Assembly: GCA_002415465.1 (NCBI GenBank)
Contig: DHYT01000098.1
Coordinates: 1-7,014, forward strand
DNA from: Desulfobulbaceae bacterium UBA5123
Lineage (GTDB): Bacteria > Desulfobacterota > Desulfobulbia > Desulfobulbales > UBA5123
Direction: 5' to 3'
DNA length: 7,014 bases
Below are positions 1 to 4,856 of the stretch, in pieces (position 1 is the stretch's first letter; every line of letters starts with the position of its first letter). Position numbers and translations under genes: made by a program. The notes beneath the pieces are model-generated. The model was not told the origin of the DNA. It ran no database searches and saw nothing but the letters and a program-made list of their open reading frames with translations.

Positions 1-887
1 TTTGCCTGGTTCTGCCAGGCAGTACCGTAATGACCGTAAAAATGTGCATATTTCTTAAGTTCAGGATAGCCGTGGCAGGGCAGCATCTCGCCGTGGGTGT
101 AGATGTTGATCCCCTTGCCTTGCGTTTGCTTGAGGATCGCTTCGAGATCCTTCAGGTCGTGGCCGGAAACAAGCAGGGCCTTGCCGGCCTTGGCGCCGAG
201 AGGCACCTCGGTGGGAACCGGGTGGCCGTAGGTGCCGGTGTTGCCGGCGTCGAGGATCTCCATGGCCCGCAGGTTGATCTCGCCGCATTTCATCGCCGCG
301 CCGATGCAGTCGTCAACGGAGAGGTCGTCGCGGAGCAGGGTGGCCATCGCCTCGTGGATAAAGGCATAGATGGTGTCGTCTTCCTGGCCGAGGATCTTGG
401 CGTGGTCGGTGTAGGCGGCAACCCCGCGCAGACCGTACATCAAGATGGCCTTCAGCGACTCGATGTCCGCGTTGGCGCCCGCTTTGGGAGCCAGGGAGAC
501 CTTCTCGCCCTGGGCGACCAGATCGGCCATGGCGCCGGCCGGGGTAAAGGAGGCGGCAGGGTTGGTGAAATCGGTCTTGCCGCCGGCGGCGGCAACCTTG
601 GCCTTCATCGCCTCGCGAAGGGAAACCGCCTTCTTGATCATCTGCTCGAAGCGGGCCGGGTCGAAGTCAACGTTGGTCAGGCAGGAGAAGATCGCCTCGC
701 AGGTGAAGAGGTTGGTCTCGGCATCGACGATGCCCGCCTTGCGCCCCTCCACCGCGAAGAGGGAAAGCCCCTGCACCGCGTGGGTGAGGAGATCCTGGAG
801 GGCTGAGACATCAGACTGCTTGCCGCAGACGCCGACGGTGGTGCATGCTATTCCCTTGGCCGTTTGCTCACACTGGTTACAAAACAT
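1..887 (-). CDS. hcp: Hydroxylamine reductase / hybrid cluster protein (Hcp), partial: N-terminal 295 codons
   Basis: This is a cytoplasmic iron-sulfur protein. Family members reduce hydroxylamine to ammonia in vitro and are linked to nitric oxide and nitrosative-stress defence. The gene is open from ATG at 887 to the window edge, so the C-terminal part of a roughly 540-residue family is missing. The protein begins MFCNQCEQT and has Cys3, Cys6, Cys15 and Cys21, a Cx2Cx8Cx5C pattern that binds the proximal cluster in the anaerobe-type class. It differs from the wider enterobacterial spacing. Two ligands of the hybrid cluster are visible: His243 in SGHDLKDL and Glu267 in YTHGEMLP. The remaining Cys/Glu ligands lie beyond base 1. 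The last readable residues, ELKKYAHFYGHYGTAW, match the conserved family stretch. The start is supported by AAGGAG seven bases upstream. The gene appears to be controlled by the Crp/Fnr-type site at 984-997. Confidence 0.96.
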   Translation of the reverse strand, partial: MFCNQCEQTAKGIACTTVGVCGKQSDVSALQDLLTHAVQGLSLFAVEGRKAGIVDAETNLFTCEAIFSCLTNVDFDPARFEQMIKKAVSLREAMKAKVAAAGGKTDFTNPAASFTPAGAMADLVAQGEKVSLAPKAGANADIESLKAILMYGLRGVAAYTDHAKILGQEDDTIYAFIHEAMATLLRDDLSVDDCIGAAMKCGEINLRAMEILDAGNTGTYGHPVPTEVPLGAKAGKALLVSGHDLKDLEAILKQTQGKGINIYTHGEMLPCHGYPELKKYAHFYGHYGTAWQNQA

Positions 888-924
888 TGTGCTGCTCCTT
901 ATAAAGAAAGATTAATGGATGGCT

Positions 925-940
925 ATTGTGAAATCACCAT
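925..940 (-). promoter_or_regulatory. Small dyad in the hcp leader, possible operator
   Basis: The minus strand reads ATGGTGATTTCACAAT, with two seven-base arms pairing at six of seven positions around a two-base centre. The core GTGA-TT-TCAC is perfect. It lies roughly +10 to +25 from the inferred hcp transcription start at 949, a position where a bound repressor would block RNA polymerase. It could equally be a weak RNA hairpin or chance. I do not recognise it as a known regulator's motif. Confidence 0.3.
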
Positions 941-948
941 TGCGTTGT

Positions 949-961
949 TGATCCCAGAATA
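949..961 (-). promoter_or_regulatory. Inferred hcp promoter: -10 hexamer and transcription start
   Basis: The minus strand has TATTCT at 961-956, matching four of six -10 consensus positions, which would place the transcription start near 949 and give a 62-base leader. I see no good -35 hexamer at the proper distance. This fits an activator-dependent promoter, because the dyad at 984-997 occupies that place. The start site is inferred from spacing, not observed. Confidence 0.5.
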
Positions 962-983
962 GCTGACAGCGGCGGCAGAGACT

Positions 984-997
984 TTGACTTGAGTCAA
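984..997 (-). promoter_or_regulatory. Crp/Fnr-type operator upstream of hcp (candidate HcpR site)
   Basis: The sequence TTGACTTGAGTCAA is a 14-base dyad with perfect six-base arms (TTGACT/AGTCAA). It has the TTGAC-N4-GTCAA form expected for the Crp/Fnr superfamily; the FNR consensus is TTGAT-N4-ATCAA. Its centre lies between 990 and 991, exactly 41.5 bases upstream of the start inferred from the -10 at 956-961. This is the class II activator position. HcpR, a Crp/Fnr-family regulator predicted from comparative genomics to control hcp in delta-proteobacteria, is the most likely binder. FNR or another NO/redox sensor is the alternative. No regulator gene is present in this window. Confidence 0.65.
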
Positions 998-1005
998 GTA
1001 GGACT

Positions 1006-1025
1006 AAAAAAATCCTGATTTTTTT
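1006..1025. repeat. A/T-rich 20-base palindrome upstream of hcp operator
   Basis: The sequence consists of AAAAAAATC, a two-base CT centre, and GATTTTTTT, so the nine-base arms pair perfectly. It starts nine bases from the Crp/Fnr-type dyad and is centred about 66 bases upstream of the inferred hcp start. A/T tracts there could act as an UP-like element for the polymerase alpha subunit or as a DNA bend. It is very unlike the surrounding GC-rich DNA. A terminator role looks less likely because no gene ends next to it. Confidence 0.5.
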
Positions 1026-1027
1026 TC

Positions 1028-1132
1028 TAACGCTGCGGCTGCACCCCATCTTCGCACGATCAAGCCTGCTCACATAGCGGGCTATGCTTCGCAGTCTTGC
1101 TTGTCCGAATCTGGGGCACATCTGCAACGTTA
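1028..1132. repeat. 105-base imperfect palindromic intergenic element (REP/BIME-like)
   Basis: A long inverted repeat is centred near 1080. The outer ends are TAACG (1028-1032) and CGTTA (1128-1132). Inside them lie CCCCANNTTCG (1044-1054) against CGAANNTGGGG (1106-1116), then a partly matching stretch of about 18 bases, and a perfect core CATAGC-GG-GCTATG (1073-1086). The arms mismatch at scattered positions, many of them transitions that would still pair as G-U in RNA. The arrangement resembles mobile-passenger repeats such as REP/BIME elements. It sits between the guaD terminator and the hcp promoter and overlaps neither. An open frame on the minus strand (1127-912) runs through it, but I judge that frame spurious. 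Copy number cannot be seen from one window. Confidence 0.7.
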
Positions 1133-1175
1133 CCAGGCGACGGTTGCGGTTGATGATTGTCAGGGTTGCGTGATT

Positions 1176-1209
1176 AAAAAAAGTCGGAGCATTGGCGCAT
1201 GCTCCGACT
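1176..1209 (-). terminator. Rho-independent terminator of guanine deaminase gene
   Basis: A perfect 11-base stem (AGTCGGAGCAT at 1182-1192 pairing with ATGCTCCGACT at 1199-1209) encloses a six-base loop. On the minus strand it is followed directly by a run of T (1181-1176). It begins four bases after the guaD stop, so transcription of guaD should end here, separating it from hcp. On the plus strand there is no T-run, so it works in one direction only. Confidence 0.92.
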
Positions 1210-1212
1210 CAA

Positions 1213-1683
1213 TTAGTAGTTGATCTTGCCTTCCAGGGTGTTCCAGGCGGTGAAAACAGGCATGTTTTCATCCCGCATCATCTGCACCATGGGGATGGCG
1301 CGCTGGGCGAGGGGTTTGGAGAATTCGTCGTAGATATGGTCGTCGGCAAAGCCGATCCCGGCCGCGTCCTTGCGGGTGGCGGCGTAGTAGATGGTTTTGA
1401 TCCCGGCCCAGTAGGCGGCGGCCAGGCACATGGGGCAGGGTTCGCAGTTGACGTAGAGGTCGCAGCCTTCGAGGCTGAAATCCTCCATGTTCTTGCAGGC
1501 GTCGCGGATGGCGGTCACCTCGGCGTGGGCGGTGGGGTCGTTGGTGGAGGTAACCCGGTTCCAGCCCCGGCCGATGACCAGGCCGTCCTTGACGATCAGG
1601 GCGCCAAAGGGGCCGCCCTCGTAGTCGTTCATCTTTTCAAGGGCCAGGGCGATGGCCTGCCGCATGTAGTCGTTGCTGTTCAT
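1213..1683 (-). CDS. guaD: Guanine deaminase (cytidine deaminase fold)
   Basis: This cytoplasmic zinc enzyme hydrolyses guanine to xanthine and ammonia in purine salvage or catabolism. The 156-residue length equals that of Bacillus subtilis GuaD, and the sequences agree closely along their whole length. The zinc site is His53 in the HAE motif with Cys83 and Cys86 in PCPMC, and Glu55 is the proton shuttle. Asn42, Asp114 and the C-terminal Tyr156, which contribute to the active site in the Bacillus enzyme, are all in place, which favours guanine over cytosine or tRNA-adenosine substrates. The ATG at 1683 follows an in-frame TAG four codons upstream, so no longer start exists. No strong Shine-Dalgarno is visible. 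A short out-of-frame ATG-GCT-GCA-TGA overlaps the start. The gene looks monocistronic: divergent plsY lies upstream and a strong terminator follows it. Confidence 0.95.
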   Translation of the reverse strand: MNSNDYMRQAIALALEKMNDYEGGPFGALIVKDGLVIGRGWNRVTSTNDPTAHAEVTAIRDACKNMEDFSLEGCDLYVNCEPCPMCLAAAYWAGIKTIYYAATRKDAAGIGFADDHIYDEFSKPLAQRAIPMVQMMRDENMPVFTAWNTLEGKINY

Positions 1684-1860
1684 GCAGCCATGCTAGCGCA
1701 TTCCGTGGATGCTTGTCATCCTTCTTTTTGCTGGCCGGGGTAGTTTGGCAAGGCTCAGGCGGGACTGCGCATGGACGAAAAAATAAGCGCAATGGGGAAA
1801 AAATTGCTAAGATGCGGCCGTTTTTTGAATAACCACAGAGCAGAAGGGTGAACGGCGGAT

Positions 1861-2499
1861 ATGGATATGGTTTCTTTGGCAAACAGCGAGCTGGGCCGGT
1901 ACGGCCTGATTATATGTTCCTACCTCATCGGCTCCATCCCCTTCGGGCTGGTGCTGGGCAAGCTGAAGGGGGTCGATGTCCGGCAGGGCGGCAGCCGCAA
2001 TATCGGCGCCACCAACGTCACCCGCCAGCTCGGCAAGGGGTTGGGCATCCTCACCCTGCTGGGCGACACCGGCAAGGGGCTGCTGCCCATGGTGGTCGCG
2101 GGCGCCCTGCTCCAGGGGCGCGCGGATGCCGAGCTGTGGGTGGTCTTGAGCGGCGGCGCGGCCTTTCTCGGCCATCTCTTTCCGGTTTACCTGCGCTTCG
2201 TGGGCGGCAAGGGGGTGGCCACCGCTCTCGGCGTATTCCTCTATCTCGACCCCTTGGCAACCCTTGTCGATGTGCTGATCTTTGCCGGCGTGGTCTATAA
2301 CTGGGGGTTTGTCTCCCTGGGGTCGCTTTCCGCCGCGCTGATGATGCCGGGGCTGATCTGGCTGCGGACCGGCTCCGTCGCGTACACGGCGCTGGCCACG
2401 GCCATCGGCGTGCTGATCTGGATCAAGCATCATGAAAACATTGGCCGCTTGCGGCGGCATGAAGAAAAGAGTTGGCGCAAGGATGGCGGGAAGCGGTGA
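1861..2499 (+). CDS. plsY: Acyl-phosphate:glycerol-3-phosphate acyltransferase PlsY
   Basis: PlsY is an integral inner-membrane enzyme that transfers an acyl chain from acyl-phosphate (made by PlsX) to position 1 of glycerol-3-phosphate, giving lysophosphatidic acid, the first step of phospholipid synthesis. The 212-residue protein is very hydrophobic, with several membrane segments (for example about 13-34, 91-113, 121-147 and 172-190). The signature loops are all present: SIPFG (25-29), GGSRNIGATNV (43-53), DTGKG (69-73), GHLFPVYLRFVGGKGVAT (104-121) and KHHENIGRL (189-197). A charged tail follows. The ATG at 1861 has AGAAGGG (1842-1848) 12 bases upstream; a second ATG two codons later is an alternative. 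The stop overlaps the next gene by four bases, implying co-transcription. I could not find a convincing promoter in 1684-1860. plsX and gpsA are not in view. Confidence 0.97.
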   Translation: MDMVSLANSELGRYGLIICSYLIGSIPFGLVLGKLKGVDVRQGGSRNIGATNVTRQLGKGLGILTLLGDTGKGLLPMVVAGALLQGRADAELWVVLSGGAAFLGHLFPVYLRFVGGKGVATALGVFLYLDPLATLVDVLIFAGVVYNWGFVSLGSLSAALMMPGLIWLRTGSVAYTALATAIGVLIWIKHHENIGRLRRHEEKSWRKDGGKR

Positions 2500-2795
2500 A
2501 GAAGGGATATCGACAGCGGATCGCCGACGCCCGTGATCGGCTGGGGCTGGGCGAAAGCGCCAGCATCAACGAGATACGCCGAGCCTATCGGCGGCTGGTG
2601 AAGGAGCATCATCCCGACCTTGCCGGCGATGAGGAGGCGGCGGCCATGCATGCCCTGAACGACGCCTACCGGCTGCTGCTCGACTTCTGCAACAGCTATG
2701 CGGTGCCGCTGCCGCCCGAGGATGTCGAGCCGCAGAGCGATGAGGAGTGGTGGCTGAACCGCTTCGGCAACGATCCGCTCTGGGGCAAGGGCTAG
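2496..2795 (+). CDS. Small J-domain (DnaJ-like) protein
   Basis: This 99-residue protein has a J domain over most of its length. The helix II region is EIRRAYRRLVKEH, the diagnostic HPD tripeptide is at residues 39-41, and helix III is ALNDAYRLLLDFC. J domains stimulate Hsp70 (DnaK) ATPase, but this protein lacks the Gly/Phe, zinc-finger and C-terminal substrate domains of DnaJ. The remaining tail is acidic and ends in an aromatic motif, WWLNRF then DPLWG (residues 85-97), possibly a partner-binding tail. The chosen start is GTG at 2496, which overlaps the plsY stop as GTGA and suggests translational coupling, with GGATGG nine bases upstream. A TTG at 2472 would add eight residues. No membrane segment is visible. 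The client and the DnaK partner are unknown. It was probably placed with plsY by operon convenience. Confidence 0.85.
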   Translation: MKKGYRQRIADARDRLGLGESASINEIRRAYRRLVKEHHPDLAGDEEAAAMHALNDAYRLLLDFCNSYAVPLPPEDVEPQSDEEWWLNRFGNDPLWGKG

Positions 2796-2809
2796 CCCCG
2801 CTCGGGGGC
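2795..2809. other. GC hairpin between convergent genes
   Basis: GCCCC and GGGGC form a five-base stem with a five-base loop exactly between the J-protein stop and the end of ppiD. An upstream GGGGC at 2772-2776 could form a competing stem with the same GCCCC. There is no T-run on either strand, so it is at best a weak or Rho-assisted terminator shared by the two convergent transcripts. Confidence 0.3.
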
Positions 2810-2815
2810 CGTGTC

Positions 2816-4705
2816 TTACTGCTGCTCCAGCAGTTGCTGGTTCACGGAGATCTTCGCTTTTTCCTTCAGGGTCCCGAGCCAGGCGGTGAGCAGGGCCATC
2901 TGGTTTTCCTTCAGCACCTTATCGCGCAGTTCCGCTTCCTTGCCGGCCAGCAGTGCGGCGGCAGGCTCTTTCCTCTCCAGTAGACGAATGACATAGAAGA
3001 CGTTGTTGTCGGTGATGACCTTGCCGGGCACCGCGGCGTTGGCGGAGAGTTCAAGTCCCTTGTCCAGCACCGTGGCGGGCAGGCTCGCATTTTCGCGCTC
3101 CGTCCGCGTGTAGCTTGCCGTCTCGACCGGGCGGTTCACTTTCTGCGCTTCCGCCTCCAGGGCGGCACCGTCTTTCACCGCCGCCAGCAGATCCTCGGCG
3201 GCCTTCTCGGCTAGTTTCTGCGCCGCATCGGCAACGTAATCCTTTTCAACCTGTGCCCGGACCTGGGCAAGTGGCGGCACCTCTGGGGCCTTGGCATCCT
3301 CTACGGAGAGGATGGCGTAGCCGACTTCGTCCTCCACCAGTGAGCTCAGTTCCCCCTTGTTGAGGGTGAAGGCGGCGGCGAGCAGGGAGGGCTTGCCGGC
3401 CAGCTCCGCCGGCGGGTGGCTGTGGGTGAAGAAGTCGGTGGCGTTGAGGGCGATGTTGTTGGCTTCGGCGTATTTTTGCAGGCTGCCGGCGAGAATGATC
3501 TGCTCATAGGCGGCGCCGGCGGCCTTGAAAGCCAGGCTGCCGCCCTGTTCGGCGGCGAGTTTGGCGCTGATCTCGTCCCTGACCTCGGACAACTCGCGCT
3601 GGTGGGCCGGGTTGATCTTTTCAAGCTTGATGATATGGAAACCGAACTGGCTTGCCACGATGTCGCTGATTTCCCCTTCCTTCAAGGCAAATGCGGCCTG
3701 TTCAAAAGAGGGCACCATCCGTCCCCGGCCGAAGAAGCCGAGATCGCCGCCGTTGGCGGCAGAGCCGTCCTGCGAGTGTTTCTTGGCAAGGTCGGCGAAA
3801 TCGGCGCCGTTGCGCGCCTGGGTCAGGATCTCGGCCAGTTTCGCCCTGGTGGCGTTCTTGGTCTGCTCGTCGGCGCCGGCGGGTGTCTGCAGGAGGATGT
3901 GGCGGGCACGACGCTCTTCCGGAGAGGCGAATTCGGCGCGATGCCGTTCGTAATAGCCGCTCACCTCGGCCTCGGTGGGCGGCGCGGCGCTCATGTTCCT
4001 GGGGAAGAAGAGATAGTTCAGTTTCCGTTGCGGCTCGGTTTTGTAGTTCTCCTTGCGTCCATCGTAAAAAGGCGCGAGGGCGGCATCGGTGACCTGTACC
4101 TGGCCGGTGAAATCGGCGCCGCTGAACCTTACCGCGGCAATGGTGGTTGTTTCGTAGTCAAGGGTGAACCGGTTTTGTATCTCCTGGGGCATAACCCTGG
4201 CAAAACGGCCCAGCGCGTTGACCACCTTGCCGGTCAGCAGGTCGGTGCGGATGCTCGCCTCGAAGTTGGCCGGGGAGAGGCGTGAGCCTGCCAGGACCTC
4301 CTTGTAGCGTTTGACGTCGAAGGCGCCGTTGTTCTGGAAGGAGCCCATCTCTTGGATGGCCTTGCGCACCTCCTCGTCGCTGACCCGCAAGCCCATGGCC
4401 TGGGCGCCTTGCAGCAGCAGGGTCTGGTCCACCAGCTGGCTCATCACCTGCTGGCGGATGTTGAGCATCTTCAGCAAGGGCTCAGGCAGGGAGCCCCCGA
4501 ACTGTTGGCGGTACTGGTTGGTGGTGCGGTCGTATGCCTGCTGGAAATCCCGGTAGGAGATGGACTGGCCGTTGACGGTGGCCGCGTCGTGGCGGCCGGG
4601 GCCGTTGCCGGACTTGACCCCCCAGAAGACGAAAACCAGGATGATGATGACGATGGTTGCCTGAATATACGGTGATTGAGCCTTGCGGCGCATCAGATCC
4701 AGCAT
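2816..4705 (-). CDS. ppiD: PpiD-type periplasmic folding factor (SurA-N plus parvulin domain)
   Basis: This is an inner-membrane-anchored chaperone and peptidyl-prolyl isomerase acting in the periplasm on proteins emerging from the Sec translocon. With ATG at 4705 it has 629 residues, near the family's usual 620-ish. A short positive N-terminus (RRK, 6-8) precedes one membrane segment (about 13-30), then a SurA-like helical domain (about 45-200). The parvulin domain is at about 268-364. Its catalytic-pocket positions appear intact: His269, Asp313 (at the Pin1 Cys113 position), Met330, Phe334 and His357. Residues 444-471 repeat the second half of that domain in degenerate form without the His, and 560-581 look like a third, weaker copy. 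A TTG at 4735 would add ten residues, but the family start MLDLMRR and the AAGGAG at 4717-4722 support 4705. Promoter at 4793-4821. Confidence 0.93.
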   Translation of the reverse strand: MLDLMRRKAQSPYIQATIVIIILVFVFWGVKSGNGPGRHDAATVNGQSISYRDFQQAYDRTTNQYRQQFGGSLPEPLLKMLNIRQQVMSQLVDQTLLLQGAQAMGLRVSDEEVRKAIQEMGSFQNNGAFDVKRYKEVLAGSRLSPANFEASIRTDLLTGKVVNALGRFARVMPQEIQNRFTLDYETTTIAAVRFSGADFTGQVQVTDAALAPFYDGRKENYKTEPQRKLNYLFFPRNMSAAPPTEAEVSGYYERHRAEFASPEERRARHILLQTPAGADEQTKNATRAKLAEILTQARNGADFADLAKKHSQDGSAANGGDLGFFGRGRMVPSFEQAAFALKEGEISDIVASQFGFHIIKLEKINPAHQRELSEVRDEISAKLAAEQGGSLAFKAAGAAYEQIILAGSLQKYAEANNIALNATDFFTHSHPPAELAGKPSLLAAAFTLNKGELSSLVEDEVGYAILSVEDAKAPEVPPLAQVRAQVEKDYVADAAQKLAEKAAEDLLAAVKDGAALEAEAQKVNRPVETASYTRTERENASLPATVLDKGLELSANAAVPGKVITDNNVFYVIRLLERKEPAAALLAGKEAELRDKVLKENQMALLTAWLGTLKEKAKISVNQQLLEQQ

Positions 4706-4716
4706 GACGGGGTGTT

Positions 4717-4722
4717 CTCCTT
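4717..4722 (-). promoter_or_regulatory. Ribosome binding site deciding the ppiD start
   Basis: AAGGAG on the minus strand lies 11 bases ahead of ATG 4705. The spacing is rather long but serves only this start. It falls inside the reading frame of the alternative TTG at 4735, which has no comparable site and would add ten polar residues before the membrane anchor. Confidence 0.65.
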
Positions 4723-4792
4723 GCGTGTTGTTCAACCACGGGCGGCGGGGTTGCCCGGAAAGTATGGTTTTTGTGAAGAAATTCAGCCAGCC

Positions 4793-4821
4793 ATCCTACG
4801 CAGTTTCGGGGCCGGCGTCAA
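4793..4821 (-). promoter_or_regulatory. Sigma-70-like promoter for ppiD
   Basis: TTGACG (4821-4816, five of six -35 positions) and TAGGAT (4798-4793, four of six -10 positions) are separated by exactly 17 bases, placing transcription start near 4786 and giving a leader of about 80 bases. It lies in the gap after polA, so ppiD need not depend on polA transcription. No dyad for a regulator is evident around it. Confidence 0.6.
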
Positions 4822-4841
4822 TAGCTTTGTCTGCCGGTCAT

Positions 4842-4854
4842 GGCCGTGTCGGCC
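4842..4854 (-). other. Short GC hairpin just after polA stop
   Basis: GGCCG and CGGCC form a five-base perfect stem around a three-base loop, three bases past the polA stop. An eight-base direct repeat GCCGGTCA (4833-4840 and 4852-4859) flanks or overlaps it. No T-run follows on the minus strand, so it is not a classical intrinsic terminator. It could slow 3' decay or mean nothing. Confidence 0.3.
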
Positions 4855-4856
4855 GG

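Noticed and set aside
30..915. Two long plus-strand open frames opposite hcp
   Set aside because: They are antisense shadows of a well-conserved gene in GC-rich DNA, with low-complexity Gly/Val/Ala or Ser/Ala products and no family match.
912..1127. 71-codon open frame on the minus strand through the palindromic element and the hcp promoter
   Set aside because: It overlaps the Crp/Fnr-type dyad, the -10 and the palindromic repeat, is Arg/Ser/Cys-rich with no recognisable domain, and reads like translated repeat DNA. I treat it as spurious.
1131..1175. GGTTGCG...TGATT appearing twice in the gap after the palindromic element
   Set aside because: These are two short imperfect direct repeats with no further copies and no clear relation to a promoter or operator. 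Chance is likely.
1192..1743. 183-codon plus-strand frame opposite guaD
   Set aside because: It starts inside the guaD terminator stem and is a Gly/Val/Ala-rich antisense shadow of an enzyme with every catalytic residue intact.
1804..1832. TTGCTA plus GAATAA as a plsY promoter
   Set aside because: The -35 is fair, but at 16-18 base spacings the -10 matches only about two of six positions, too poor to call.
1807..2460. 217-codon minus-strand frame opposite plsY
   Set aside because: PlsY on the plus strand has all its signature motifs. The antisense product is Gln/Gly/Ala-rich without recognisable features.
3416..4285. 289-codon plus-strand frame opposite ppiD
   Set aside because: This is the longest antisense frame here, but its Gly/Val/Leu/Ala-rich composition reflects the codon bias of ppiD. 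No start signal or domain was seen.
4733..4735. TTG at 4735 as the start of ppiD
   Set aside because: It would add ten polar residues ahead of the family-typical MLDLMRR start and lies upstream of the AAGGAG site that serves ATG 4705.
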